Shown: positions 1 to 7,613, counted from the first letter of the stretch. The stretch: 20,240 nt of DNA from JAJFVC01 sp039698075 (GCA_039698075.1 JBDKTJ010000010.1:1-20240); one strand, 5' to 3'. The notes: generated by a model from the sequence alone, not told the origin. Numbers and translations are program-made.

Positions 1-329
1 ACTTGGATTTCCTGAATTCCCAACTGTTCGACGACTTCCTTCACGCCGCCGCGGACGCGAACGACCGGTTTGCCGCCGGGCTCGTTGTAGACTTCCATGT
101 CGCGCCAGGAGATGCCGCGTCGCCAGCCGACGCCCAGCGACTTCAGGATGGCCTCCTTGGCGGCCCAGCGGCCCGCAAAATGTTGCGTGGCCTGCTTGCG
201 GCTTTGGCAGTATTTGATTTCCTGCGGCGTATAGACCCGATTGATGAAAAGTTCGCCGTGTCGCTCGATCATTCGCGCGATCCGCAGGCACTCCGTGATG
301 TCCGTCCCGATGCCAACAATTTCAGCCAT
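1..329 (-). CDS. acpS: holo-[acyl-carrier-protein] synthase, 3' end cut by window edge
   Basis: AcpS transfers 4'-phosphopantetheine from CoA to the serine of apo-acyl carrier protein in the cytoplasm, which activates fatty acid synthesis. I translated 109 codons from the ATG at 329 down to the window edge. The family signature is clear. GIGTDI near the N-terminus carries the metal-binding Asp, FINRVYTPQEI follows at about residues 28-38, and FAGRWAAKEA at about 51-60 carries the second metal ligand (Glu) and the CoA-site Lys. The family is usually 120-130 residues, so perhaps 10-20 residues are missing beyond the edge. It lies 28 bases downstream of the membrane-protein gene on the same strand and is probably co-transcribed with it. 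Identification is firm; only the C-terminus is unseen. Confidence 0.93.
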   Translation of the reverse strand, partial: MAEIVGIGTDITECLRIARMIERHGELFINRVYTPQEIKYCQSRKQATQHFAGRWAAKEAILKSLGVGWRRGISWRDMEVYNEPGGKPVVRVRGGVKEVVEQLGIQEIQ

Positions 330-357
330 TTCAAACCGACGCCCTTTTTTTGCGGTT

Positions 358-1170
358 TCAAGACGATTCCAACCCGTCGAGAATGGCGGCGACTTCGTTG
401 CGACCGGCCGGATCGAGCCAGACTCGAACCATCGCCACCGAGCCGTCGGACTCTTCCCACGAAAGCTCGCATCGCGTCGGACCGCAGCCGCCTTGGCAGG
501 CCGACAACCGAAATCGCGGCGACTGCAACCGGCCGATCTCGTCGACGCCGAATCGTTCGGCCAATCGCCGCGCGGTCGCTTGATCGAGTTTCGCGCCGCG
601 AACGGCTCGATACCACGTTTTGCATTCGTTGCAGTACGGCGATTTTAGGGCGGGCAGCGTCACGAGCACGGCCGCCGCGACGATCAGCAGGGCGTCGATC
701 GCCCAACTGAGCCACGCCGCTGCGCCGCGCGCGACATAGCCATAGGGCAGCGGCCGGCCTCGTTCGGCCTGGGCTTGCAGATACTCGCCGAAGCTCGGAT
801 GCATCTGTTGGGCGAATCCCGACAAACCGGGCGCGGCGCGATGTGCGTCATACGTCGTGCGATAGTTTTGGTAGTGAAGCCCCACGGTGGTGATTGCCGC
901 CGAGAGCACGACGACCGCCAAAATCGTCGGTCGATGGCCGATGCCCGCGAATCGGACGACGCCGATCATCGCACTGCCGACGATCGTGCCCAGCAACAGC
1001 GGAAACACAATCGCCGGGGCGAAGTACATCTGCGCGACGTCGCCGACCCAGGCCCAAACGGCGCCCAGCACCAGGCCCGCGCAGACCGCCAGCCACAGCC
1101 CACGCCAAGTGAAGCGGCCCGCCTCGGGAGGGGATTGCGAGAACGAGATCGACGGTTTCGCGGTCTCCAT
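358..1170 (-). CDS. hypothetical four-helix membrane protein with C-terminal cysteine cluster
   Basis: I do not recognise a family for this 270-residue protein. Four hydrophobic stretches are visible, at about residues 24-42, 50-73, 80-98 and 152-175. They are followed by a soluble C-terminal domain of about 95 residues. That domain opens with a CNEC motif (Cys180, Cys183) directly after the last helix and has three more cysteines at 225, 229 and 234. The layout suggests a zinc- or iron-sulfur-binding fold, but no known motif is matched exactly. The only usable start is the ATG at 1170; an AAGGG sits unusually close to it, only about 2 bases away. The gene lies between the pteridine-reductase-like SDR (82 bases upstream) and acpS (28 bases downstream) on the same strand. 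That placement suggests co-transcription but gives no function. Confidence 0.75.
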   Translation of the reverse strand: METAKPSISFSQSPPEAGRFTWRGLWLAVCAGLVLGAVWAWVGDVAQMYFAPAIVFPLLLGTIVGSAMIGVVRFAGIGHRPTILAVVVLSAAITTVGLHYQNYRTTYDAHRAAPGLSGFAQQMHPSFGEYLQAQAERGRPLPYGYVARGAAAWLSWAIDALLIVAAAVLVTLPALKSPYCNECKTWYRAVRGAKLDQATARRLAERFGVDEIGRLQSPRFRLSACQGGCGPTRCELSWEESDGSVAMVRVWLDPAGRNEVAAILDGLESS

Positions 1171-1252
1171 TCCCTTATGCTATGAAAGTCCGAGGTTTTC
1201 CGAAAGCCCCGAGACAACCGACCGTCGCCCAAATTCCCCTTCTCACAAGCCG

Positions 1253-1999
1253 TCACGATCGTCCGATCGCCAGCCCCCCATCGACCGGCAGGCAGACGCC
1301 GGTCACAAAATCGTTTTCGAGCAGAAACACCGCGGCCTCGACGACGTTTTCCGGCCGACCAAGCCGCTTCAGCACCGTGCCGGCCACCGTGTCTTGGATG
1401 TCGTGCGTCGCGGGGTCGTCGGGTTTCAGGATCGGGCCGGGCAGGATGCAGTTGACGCGGACGTTCGGGTTGCGATGGGCCAATTCGACAGCCAGCGCCC
1501 GGGTCATGGCGGGGATCGCGCCTTTGCTGACCAGATAGGCCGATTCGTTCAAACCGGGCCGGGCGACGGCCGCATCGCCGATCGTCACGATCGCTCCGCC
1601 CTCGGGCTGTCGGACCATGGCCAGGCCCGCTCGCCGGCAACACCAAAACGTTCCCGAGGTGTTGACGTCCCACTGCCGTCGCAGATCGTCCGCCTCGAGT
1701 TGCTCCAAAGGTTTTTGTTCCCAAACGGCCGCGGCGGTCACCAGCGCGTCGAGCCGACCGAACCGTTTTAGCACGTCGTCGAAAAGTCGGTCGATCTGAC
1801 CGGGATCGGCCAGGTCGGCCGAAAAGGCGGCGGCCTGAATCCCGCGACGCTCCAACTGCGCGACCGTCGCGTGGGCCTCATCGGCCGAGCGGTGGTAATG
1901 CAGAGCAAGGGCGTAGCCGCGATCGGCCAGCGCCATGGCCACGGCGTTGCCGATGCGACGCTTGCCGCCGCCGGTGATCAACGCGATTTTGCCGTTCAT
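1253..1999 (-). CDS. short-chain dehydrogenase/reductase, pteridine reductase (PTR1/FolM)-like
   Basis: This is a 248-residue NADP(H)-type SDR. The cofactor motif is TGGGKRRIG (residues 9-17), with the basic residues typical of the pteridine reductases PTR1 and FolM rather than a plain TGxxxGxG. The segment HYHRSADEA (34-42) also recalls PTR1. The catalytic Tyr-x3-Lys is Y155/K159. The position 13 residues before the Tyr, where classical SDRs have Ser, is Asp142, giving the Asp-Tyr-Lys triad known from PTR1 and FolM. The likely reaction is NADPH-dependent reduction of a pterin or dihydrofolate, although many SDRs of this shape have other substrates. Its ATG overlaps the rfbD stop by 4 bases, so the two are probably translationally coupled. 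The SDR assignment is certain; the pteridine substrate is inferred. Confidence 0.85.
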   Translation of the reverse strand: MNGKIALITGGGKRRIGNAVAMALADRGYALALHYHRSADEAHATVAQLERRGIQAAAFSADLADPGQIDRLFDDVLKRFGRLDALVTAAAVWEQKPLEQLEADDLRRQWDVNTSGTFWCCRRAGLAMVRQPEGGAIVTIGDAAVARPGLNESAYLVSKGAIPAMTRALAVELAHRNPNVRVNCILPGPILKPDDPATHDIQDTVAGTVLKRLGRPENVVEAAVFLLENDFVTGVCLPVDGGLAIGRS

Positions 2000-2859
2000 G
2001 GGAGTTCCTGAAAATAGTCGGCCAGCGCGTCGCGCCAGTCGGGCATCGACGGGCCGCCCAGTCGCGCGTAGGCCGTTGTGTCGAGCACGCTGTACGAGGG
2101 TCGCGCCGCCGGCGCGCCGTACTCGGCGGTCGTGATCGGTCGAATCGTCACGGGCAGCTTTGCGCGTCGAAAGATTTCGGCGGCAAAATCACGCCATGTC
2201 GTCTCGCCGGCATTGGTGACGTGATACGTTCCCCAAGGCGCCGGACCGCCGCCCTCGACGCCGGTCAAAAACAATACGGCCCGGGCCAGATGCGGCACGT
2301 AGGTCGGCGTGCAATGCTGATCGGCCACGATGGCCAACTCTCGGCGTTCGCGTCCGAGCCGAAGCATCGTCCGCACGAAATTGACCGCCCGAGCGTCCGT
2401 CGGCCTCGCATACAGCCCGCAAGTCCGAACGACCCAGTGCTTCGGATAGCTGGCGGCGATTCGCTCGCCTTCGAGTTTCGTCCGTGCATAGACGCCTTGC
2501 GGCGAGGTCGGCTCGTCCTCACGCCAGGGACGCGTCGGCCGCCGATCCGCGCCGAACACGTAGTCGGTGCTGATTTGCAGCAGCGGGCAATCGAGCGACC
2601 GGCACGCCTCGACCAGCGAGGCCACCGCGCCGGCGTTGACCGCTCGGCATCGGTCGGGCTCGCTCTCGGCCTTGTCGACCTGCGTGTAGGCGGCGCAATG
2701 CAAAATGGCCTCCGGCCGAAGGGCCAGCATCCGCTCGACCACGGCCTGCGAGTCGGTCAGATCGAGCGTGTCAATATCCAACGGAACGGCCCGGCCGCCG
2801 AGCTGCCGGCAGAGTTCGCTTCCAAGTTGTCCGTTGGCTCCGGTGACGACGATTGACAT
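1996..2859 (-). CDS. rfbD: dTDP-4-dehydrorhamnose reductase (RmlD)
   Basis: RmlD catalyses the last step of dTDP-L-rhamnose synthesis, the NAD(P)H-dependent reduction of dTDP-4-dehydro-L-rhamnose. From the ATG at 2859 the protein has 287 residues, the usual family length. It starts MSIVVTGANGQLG with the Rossmann motif at residues 6-13. STDYVFGA (97-104) supplies Thr98 and Asp99, and YARTK (124-128) gives the Tyr/Lys pair, with the same spacing as in the Salmonella enzyme. The frame is open upstream of 2859 as far as 2955, but that extension is hydrophobic and cysteine-rich with no family match, so I chose the internal Met. No rmlA, rmlB or rmlC lies nearby. The gene heads a likely operon with the SDR that overlaps it. 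Confidence 0.93.
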   Translation of the reverse strand: MSIVVTGANGQLGSELCRQLGGRAVPLDIDTLDLTDSQAVVERMLALRPEAILHCAAYTQVDKAESEPDRCRAVNAGAVASLVEACRSLDCPLLQISTDYVFGADRRPTRPWREDEPTSPQGVYARTKLEGERIAASYPKHWVVRTCGLYARPTDARAVNFVRTMLRLGRERRELAIVADQHCTPTYVPHLARAVLFLTGVEGGGPAPWGTYHVTNAGETTWRDFAAEIFRRAKLPVTIRPITTAEYGAPAARPSYSVLDTTAYARLGGPSMPDWRDALADYFQELP

Positions 2860-3196
2860 GAAATTGGTTGGAACTGAGAGGCAAAAATCGAAAAAACAGT
2901 CGGACACGCCGAGGCAATGAATATATAGGTTAACACAGGGCGGCAGGGCCGCCAACCAATGCGAGCTACCGCTCGGAATAATGCACCCGCTCCCGTTGGT
3001 CGCTGATCTTTGTAAAAAAGTTCACGATCTTTGGGAATAGTAGTACAGAAGGGTTTTTCCGACAAGTATCCGTGCGGCATTTCGACCGACGACGGTCCCG
3101 GTGGTTCGCACCGGCAAAAACCGGTACAATCAGTCTGCCGACGAAACGCATGGCGGCGACGCCTGCTTCCGATGCTCCGTTGTGTGGAAAACGTCG
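2860..3196. promoter_or_regulatory. divergent intergenic region between rfbD and the radical SAM activase
   Basis: No gene is seen in these 337 bases, which should hold both divergent promoters. On the rfbD side a TATATA lies at 2922-2927, and next to it is a perfect GGCGGC-AGG-GCCGCC palindrome at 2939-2953. In the middle is an AT-rich stretch with two copies of GATCTTTG at 3005-3012 and 3026-3033, a period of 21 bases (two helical turns). On the activase side CCGGTG (3098-3103) and CACCGG (3109-3114) form an inverted repeat. The second arm overlaps another one, ACCGG/CCGGT (3110-3114, 3121-3125), just before a TACAAT at 3125-3130. None has a well-placed -35 box. These are candidate operator sites seen by eye only. 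Confidence 0.4.
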
Positions 3197-3952
3197 ATGT
3201 TGCGAGGACTTGTTTTCGACATCCGAGAGTTCGCCGTTCACGACGGGCCGGGCATCCGCACGACCGTCTGTCTGAAGGGCTGCCCGCTGCGTTGCTCGTG
3301 GTGCCACAATCCCGAGGGAATCTCGTCGTCGCCGCAGACGTTGACGGGCGTCGCGGGCGTCCGAACCGCCGGGCAATGGTTCGACTCGGACCGCTTGGCC
3401 GTGCTGTTGAACCGTCAAGCGGACGTGTTGCGCAGCGGGCATGGCGGAGTGACGTTCTCCGGCGGCGAACCACTCGCGCAAGCCGCGTTCGTGGCCGAGG
3501 TGATCGAGCGGCTCGACCGGCTGCACACCGTGTTGGACACCTCGGGCTATGGGGACGAGGCGGATTTCCGCCGGTTGGCCGCAATGGTCGATCTCGTGCT
3601 GTTCGACCTGAAGCTGATGGACCCGGTGTTGCATCGCCGCTACACGGGCTGCGACAACGCCCCGATCTTGCGGAATTTTGAGCGGCTTTCGACGCTGTCG
3701 ACGCCCTATATCGTTCGCGTTCCGATGACGCCGGGGGTGACCGACGCGCGGGCCAATCTGACCGCGATGGCCGAGTTTTTGCGCGATCGGCCGAACTTGC
3801 AGCGGGTTGAGCTGCTGCCGTACAATCGGGCGGCCGGCGGAAAATACGCCGCGGCAGGCATGGCGTTCGAGCCCGGCTTCGACGAGACGCAAGCGGCAAG
3901 GCCCGATCTGACCGTCTTCAAAACCTGCGGCGTCCCGGCCGTCCTTGCGTGA
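3197..3952 (+). CDS. glycyl-radical enzyme activating protein (radical SAM, PflA-like)
   Basis: Such activases use a [4Fe-4S] cluster and S-adenosylmethionine to place a glycyl radical on a partner such as pyruvate formate-lyase or a diol dehydratase. From the ATG at 3197 the protein has 251 residues and begins MLRGLVFDIREFAVHDGPGI, the usual family N-terminus. The cluster motif CxxxCxxC is Cys29, Cys33, Cys36, followed by HNPEG. SGGEP (88-92) and DTSGYG (114-119) are also typical. The extra ferredoxin-like insert of the 300-residue activases is absent, so it resembles PflA itself. The frame is open 32 codons further upstream, but that part lacks family features, and GGAA precedes the chosen start. 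No glycyl radical enzyme is in the window, so the partner is unknown. It converges on rpiB, 59 bases away. Confidence 0.88.
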   Translation: MLRGLVFDIREFAVHDGPGIRTTVCLKGCPLRCSWCHNPEGISSSPQTLTGVAGVRTAGQWFDSDRLAVLLNRQADVLRSGHGGVTFSGGEPLAQAAFVAEVIERLDRLHTVLDTSGYGDEADFRRLAAMVDLVLFDLKLMDPVLHRRYTGCDNAPILRNFERLSTLSTPYIVRVPMTPGVTDARANLTAMAEFLRDRPNLQRVELLPYNRAAGGKYAAAGMAFEPGFDETQAARPDLTVFKTCGVPAVLA

Positions 3953-4011
3953 ATGAGCGACGCCCCTCGGATCGCATCAGACGCATCGAAAACCAGGTCG
4001 GACGGCCCCGA

Positions 4012-4467
4012 TCAAACTTGCTGGCCGTCACAGTTTTCGAGGTGCAGAATTTTTTGATTTCGCCGGGCGTGGCGACCACCTTCAAACGGGGTGTTGAGCC
4101 AAATTTCGACCAGCCGATCGGCCAGTTTTTCACCCAAAAGATCGCCCGACAGGCACAACACGTTCAGATCGTTGTGGCGGCGACTGATCTCGGCCGTGAC
4201 GTCGTCGTGGCACGGAGCCGCTCGGACGCCGGGGATCTTGTTGGCCGCGATGCACATGCCGACGCCCGTGCCGCAGACCAAAATGCCGCGATCGACCTCT
4301 TTTTTCGACACTTTGCGGGCCACCAACGCGGCAATGTCCGGATAATCGACGTCTTGCCCGTCGTGAGAACCGACATCCACGACTTCCTGCCCAAGACTCT
4401 GCAGAAAACCGATCAATTTCGCCCGCAGCTCCACGCCGCGGTGGTCGCTACCAACCGCAATTCGCAT
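4012..4467 (-). CDS. rpiB: ribose-5-phosphate isomerase B
   Basis: RpiB interconverts ribose 5-phosphate and ribulose 5-phosphate in the non-oxidative pentose phosphate pathway. The 151-residue length fits the family. It begins MRIAVGSDHRG with the conserved Asp8-His9. DYPD is at 42-45, and the catalytic loop LVCGTGVGMCIAANK carries the catalytic Cys65. The HDD motif (87-89) and His98 in RRHNDLNVL complete the active site and phosphate pocket. A GGAGG lies 5 bases before the ATG, and a good promoter lies immediately upstream, so it is probably transcribed on its own rather than only from truB. The C-terminal ten or so residues are not conserved. Its last codons overlap a GACGGCC/GGCCGTC inverted repeat (4001-4007, 4023-4029) facing the convergent activase gene. 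Confidence 0.96.
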   Translation of the reverse strand: MRIAVGSDHRGVELRAKLIGFLQSLGQEVVDVGSHDGQDVDYPDIAALVARKVSKKEVDRGILVCGTGVGMCIAANKIPGVRAAPCHDDVTAEISRRHNDLNVLCLSGDLLGEKLADRLVEIWLNTPFEGGRHARRNQKILHLENCDGQQV

Positions 4468-4497
4468 CTTGGCCTCCGCGTGTCCTCCGAAAACCCT

Positions 4498-4526
4498 ATA
4501 TTAATCGTCCGCGTCGTGCAACGCAA
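4498..4526 (-). promoter_or_regulatory. sigma-70-type promoter for rpiB
   Basis: Read on the minus strand, TTGCGT (4526-4521) is followed after exactly 17 bases by TAATAT (4503-4498), about 30 bases before the rpiB ATG. Both boxes match the housekeeping consensus at four of six positions or better. It lies in the truB-rpiB gap, so rpiB can be expressed independently of truB. Confidence 0.55.
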
Positions 4527-4615
4527 TGTCAAGTCGGCCCAATGGGGGGGGCGATCGTGCAACGGTCCATCGCGGCCGTTCCTGACGTCCTCGGACCGCG
4601 GACTGACCGTCTGTT

Positions 4616-5515
4616 TTACGGCGTCGGCATATTGCGGAGCGTCCGCCACTGGTCGTCGGGCGCCGGACCGAGAATGCCCACCAATTGGCCTGCCGGATCC
4701 AGGGCCGCGATCTCCTCCGCGTCGACGTCGTGTCGGGCGATCGTCTGGCCGTTGCGGATGCGCGTGACCTCATCGGACGTGAGCAACGCCTGCGGCAGCG
4801 ATTCGACCGCTCGCAGCGGCGGCTCCACGTAGCGGGTCCATTGGTCGGCGGTCAGCCAATCCAGCTCGACGGATTGCTCGACCCGAAAACGTCCGACGGC
4901 GGTTCGTTGCAGGGCGGTCATGACGGCGGCCGTGCCCAGCGATTCGGCCAAGTCGCGTCCCAGCGAACGGATGTACGTGCCTGCCCCGCATTCCACCTCC
5001 AAAACCAACTCGGGATATTGGTACGATCGGATCGCGATTCGGTGGATCTCGACCGGCCGGGGTTTCATTTCGACGGGCCGACCCTGTCGAGCGAGGCGAT
5101 AGGCCGGGCGACCTTGGATTTTGATCGCCGAAAACGCGGGCGGACGTTGTTCGATTCGGCCCACGAAACCGTGGGCGGCCGCTTCGATCTGCTCCAACGT
5201 CGGTTGCGGCGCGTTGGGCAACTCGACCACGTCGCCCTCGATGTCCTCGGTCGGACTTTGCCGGCCCAGCCAAAAGACGCCGACGTACTGTTTTCGCATG
5301 CGTTGGACGTATTCGACGAGCCGAGTGGCGGCGCCGATGCAGACCACCAACACGCCCGACGCCAGCGGATCGAGCGTGCCGGTATGTCCGGCCCGGAGCG
5401 GTCGGGAGAGTCGTTCGACCCGATTGACGACCTGCCGGGACGTCATTCCCGTCGGCTTATTCAGCGGAATCAGCCCGCCGTCGCGAGGCAAATTGGGAGA
5501 CGTTGTGATAGTCAT
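4616..5515 (-). CDS. truB: tRNA pseudouridine(55) synthase
   Basis: TruB isomerises U55 in the T-loop of tRNAs to pseudouridine. The 299-residue length fits the family. The N-terminal block GLIPLNKPTGMTS (14-26) and the catalytic motif AGHTGTLDPLASG, with nucleophile Asp49, are unmistakable. Further family blocks are the KQYVGVFWLG-like strand, QRPPAFSAIKIQGRPAY and CGAGTYIRSLGRDL. The C-terminal part from about residue 225 is a short PUA-like or variable tail ending in PTP. The gene reads toward rpiB, with 148 bases between them, and away from the Tat-exported oxidoreductase. It is not next to the infB/rbfA genes with which truB is often found. Confidence 0.96.
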   Translation of the reverse strand: MTITTSPNLPRDGGLIPLNKPTGMTSRQVVNRVERLSRPLRAGHTGTLDPLASGVLVVCIGAATRLVEYVQRMRKQYVGVFWLGRQSPTEDIEGDVVELPNAPQPTLEQIEAAAHGFVGRIEQRPPAFSAIKIQGRPAYRLARQGRPVEMKPRPVEIHRIAIRSYQYPELVLEVECGAGTYIRSLGRDLAESLGTAAVMTALQRTAVGRFRVEQSVELDWLTADQWTRYVEPPLRAVESLPQALLTSDEVTRIRNGQTIARHDVDAEEIAALDPAGQLVGILGPAPDDQWRTLRNMPTP

Positions 5516-5522
5516 TACATCA

Positions 5523-5551
5523 TTTACATTCGTTTGGGTCCGTTATACAAT
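5523..5551 (+). promoter_or_regulatory. sigma-70-type promoter for the Tat oxidoreductase gene
   Basis: TTTACA (5523-5528) and TACAAT (5546-5551) are separated by 17 bases, each with five of six consensus positions. The predicted transcript start near 5558 leaves a leader of about 80 bases before the ATG at 5641. GAAGGAG lies upstream of that ATG as ribosome-binding site. Confidence 0.6.
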
Positions 5552-5640
5552 AAAAGGCGTCGGATGCGAAGGTCGCCCGGCGTCCCGCCTTCCGTAGTCC
5601 CACCTCACCAATTCCCACCTCCGCGAGAAGGAGCATCCTC

Positions 5641-7041
5641 ATGAGATTGACCCGAATTTCGGCGTCACGTCGTCAATTTCTTCAAGGCGGTCTTGCCGCT
5701 GCGGCCGCTTGTTGCGCTCCGACCTTGGTGCCGTCCTCCGTGTTCGGCGCTTTGGCCCCAAGCAATCGGATTCACGTCGGGGTGATCGGGATGGGCAACC
5801 AGAGCGGCTCGGTCGTGCCGGCGTTTCTCGACCAACCGGACGCCCAGGTCCTGGCTGTTTGCGACGTGAACACCGGAAGCCACGGCTACAAGACGCCCAA
5901 GCAATTCTTGGGTCGAGAGCCGGGCCGGGACAAGGTCAACGCCTATTACGCCCAGAAGAACGACGCCGGCCAGTATAAGGGTTGCGACGCCTATCGAGAC
6001 TTCCGCGAGGTGATCGGTCGATCGGACATCGACGCCGCCGTGATCATCGTGCCCGACCATTGGCACGCCCTGATGACCGTCGCCGCCGCCAAAGCCGGCA
6101 AGGATATTTATTGCGAAAAACCGCTGTCCTTGTGTATCCAACAGGGCCAAGCGATGGTCAAGGCCGTGCGCAAGTACAACCGTGTGTTGCAAACCGGCAG
6201 CCCTTGGCGTTCCAATCCGCTTGGCCAGCGCGTGGCTGAGTTGGTGCGCAACGGACGGATCGGAAAGGTCCAGCGCGTGTTGGCTCATCTGCCCGTGGTG
6301 AACGCCGTGAGTCCGGGGCCCGGTTGGAAGCCGATGCCCGTGCCCGAGGGATTGGATTATCCGATGTGGCTTGGTCCGGCGCCCGACGCCCCGTATCACA
6401 AAGACCGCTGTTTGTATCGTTTCCGGTTCATTTTGGACTACTCGGGCGGACAAACCACCAATTTCGGCGCGCACGCAAACACCTTAGCTCAATGGGCTCT
6501 CGGGACCGACCAGAGCGGGCCGGTCGAGTTCGAGGACGCCGGTTCCGAGTGGTTCCTGCCCGGCGATTTATTCACCGCGCCAAAGGTAGTTGCGTTCCGG
6601 GCCCGATACGCCGGCGGCGCCGAGGTGGTTTTTACGACGGGCAAGCAGCAAGGAATTAGCGTTCGGTTTGAGGGGACGGAAGGATGGATCGAGGTCGACA
6701 ACCAAGAGATTCGCTATTCATCCGACGCTTTGAAGGAGGCCAAGATCGGGCCCGACGACGTTCATCTGGCGCCGCGGCTCGAACTGCCGCTGCCAAAGTC
6801 GAAGGAACACGAAATTTTCCATCGTCATGTGCGTAACTTCCTAGACTGCATGAAGTCGCGCAAGGATCCGATCGAGCCGGTCGAGGTGGGCCATCGCGTG
6901 GCGACGATCTGCCACCTGGGCAACATCGCCATGAAGTTGCGGCGTAAGATCCGCTGGGATCCCAAACAAGAGGCGGTCATCGGCGACCCGCAAGCCGCCG
7001 CGATGTTGAGCCGTCCGATGCGAGCGCCCTGGACGCTGTAG
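5641..7041 (+). CDS. Gfo/Idh/MocA-family oxidoreductase with twin-arginine signal
   Basis: This is a 466-residue NAD(P)-dependent sugar or inositol oxidoreductase-like protein, predicted to be exported by the Tat pathway. The leader has SRRQFLQGG at residues 9-17, a hydrophobic alanine-rich core to about 30 and a likely cleavage before about residue 37-40. The Rossmann motif follows as VGVIGMGNQSG (46-56). The family signature CEKPLSL (158-164) carries the conserved Lys of the EKP motif. The C-terminal part holds the alpha/beta substrate domain. Families of such exported oxidoreductases are strongly expanded in Planctomycetota, and most have no known substrate. The gene has its own promoter and a strong Shine-Dalgarno, and is monocistronic by layout. 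Two adjacent cysteines (24, 25) in the leader could suggest a lipoprotein, but no good lipobox is seen. Confidence 0.93.
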   Translation: MRLTRISASRRQFLQGGLAAAAACCAPTLVPSSVFGALAPSNRIHVGVIGMGNQSGSVVPAFLDQPDAQVLAVCDVNTGSHGYKTPKQFLGREPGRDKVNAYYAQKNDAGQYKGCDAYRDFREVIGRSDIDAAVIIVPDHWHALMTVAAAKAGKDIYCEKPLSLCIQQGQAMVKAVRKYNRVLQTGSPWRSNPLGQRVAELVRNGRIGKVQRVLAHLPVVNAVSPGPGWKPMPVPEGLDYPMWLGPAPDAPYHKDRCLYRFRFILDYSGGQTTNFGAHANTLAQWALGTDQSGPVEFEDAGSEWFLPGDLFTAPKVVAFRARYAGGAEVVFTTGKQQGISVRFEGTEGWIEVDNQEIRYSSDALKEAKIGPDDVHLAPRLELPLPKSKEHEIFHRHVRNFLDCMKSRKDPIEPVEVGHRVATICHLGNIAMKLRRKIRWDPKQEAVIGDPQAAAMLSRPMRAPWTL

Positions 7042-7077
7042 ACTTCAAAAACAACTCACACGGCGGTCCGGCGCCCG

Positions 7078-7275
7078 TCACGGCGTCTGAGCGGCGGCCG
7101 ACATCACGGCTGTCGCGGCGTCGGATGCGGCCGTCGTCGGCGCGACGCGAAAGGCTTGGCACTCGGCCAGCGTTTTTTCCACGCGCTTGTCCAGTTCGTC
7201 GAGCCGCGCAAGCAAGTCCTCATGCCGGGCTTCGAGGTCCAACAGCAAATTCAGGCAAGGCATCCGAGCGTCCAT
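7078..7275 (-). CDS. small coiled-coil protein, hypothetical
   Basis: This is a 65-residue ORF with ATG at 7275 and an upstream in-frame stop 10 codons before it, so the start is fixed if the gene is real. Residues 8-42 form a regular heptad pattern (LLLDLEARHEDLLARLDELD and onward), consistent with a short coiled coil. The tail is alanine- and threonine-rich and looks disordered. I do not recognise a family. The heptad pattern and normal-looking codons favour a real gene. The small size and the lack of a clear ribosome-binding site count against it. It converges on the oxidoreductase gene, 36 bases away, and is divergent from rpsU. Confidence 0.5.
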   Translation of the reverse strand: MDARMPCLNLLLDLEARHEDLLARLDELDKRVEKTLAECQAFRVAPTTAASDAATAVMSAAAQTP

Positions 7276-7502
7276 GACCGTGGTGTGGTTTTGCCGAGCG
7301 GATCATCACCGGCTCTGGTAAAACCCATCGGCCAGCCGGGCCCTTCGGAATCAGCCGACTTTGAGGCCGACGGCCGTGTAAAACCAAACTGGGAAAGATG
7401 TTACGGATATTCCGATTTTTTAGCGATCAACGTGCCTAGCGAGGGGGGCAAGAAAAAAACGCCCGGCATTTATCGTCCTCCGTCGGATCGGTCGATATGG
7501 GG

Positions 7503-7531
7503 TGGACAGACCCCGGGCGGTGGTGTACATT
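7503..7531 (+). promoter_or_regulatory. sigma-70-type promoter for rpsU
   Basis: TGGACA (7503-7508) and TACATT (7526-7531) are separated by 17 bases. The predicted start of transcription, near 7538, puts the first leader hairpin at the very 5' end of the rpsU mRNA. The stretch 7276-7502 upstream of it shows no gene I can support. Confidence 0.5.
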
Positions 7532-7543
7532 GTAGGGCTCAGC

Positions 7544-7603
7544 GGGATCGAAACAGTTCGATCCCTCCTACTGGCAACCTGTTTTGGTGTTTTTCACCCA
7601 AAA
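7544..7603 (+). promoter_or_regulatory. rpsU leader with two consecutive stem-loops
   Basis: The first stem is perfect: GGGATCGAA (7544-7552) pairs with TTCGATCCC (7557-7565) around an ACAG tetraloop, 9 base pairs. The second pairs TTTTGGTG (7582-7589) with CACCCAAAA (7595-7603), with one bulged C and a five-T loop. Its 3' arm ends directly at the GGAGG of the ribosome-binding site. A structured leader abutting the Shine-Dalgarno is how several ribosomal protein genes are autoregulated. Whether S21 binds this one is inference. Confidence 0.45.
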
Positions 7604-7613
7604 GGAGGAGTGC

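Noticed and set aside
2860..2955. N-terminal extension of rfbD to an upstream start at 2955
   Set aside because: The extra 32 residues are cysteine- and phenylalanine-rich, without similarity to RmlD, and the Rossmann motif begins right after the internal ATG at 2859.
4001..4029. GACGGCC/GGCCGTC inverted repeat between the activase and rpiB genes as a bidirectional terminator
   Set aside because: The loop is 15 bases, one arm lies inside rpiB, and no T-run follows on either strand.
4544..4551. Run of eight G, possible phase-variation tract
   Set aside because: It lies between truB and rpiB, upstream of the rpiB -35 box and outside any reading frame, so slippage would not switch a gene on or off by frameshift.
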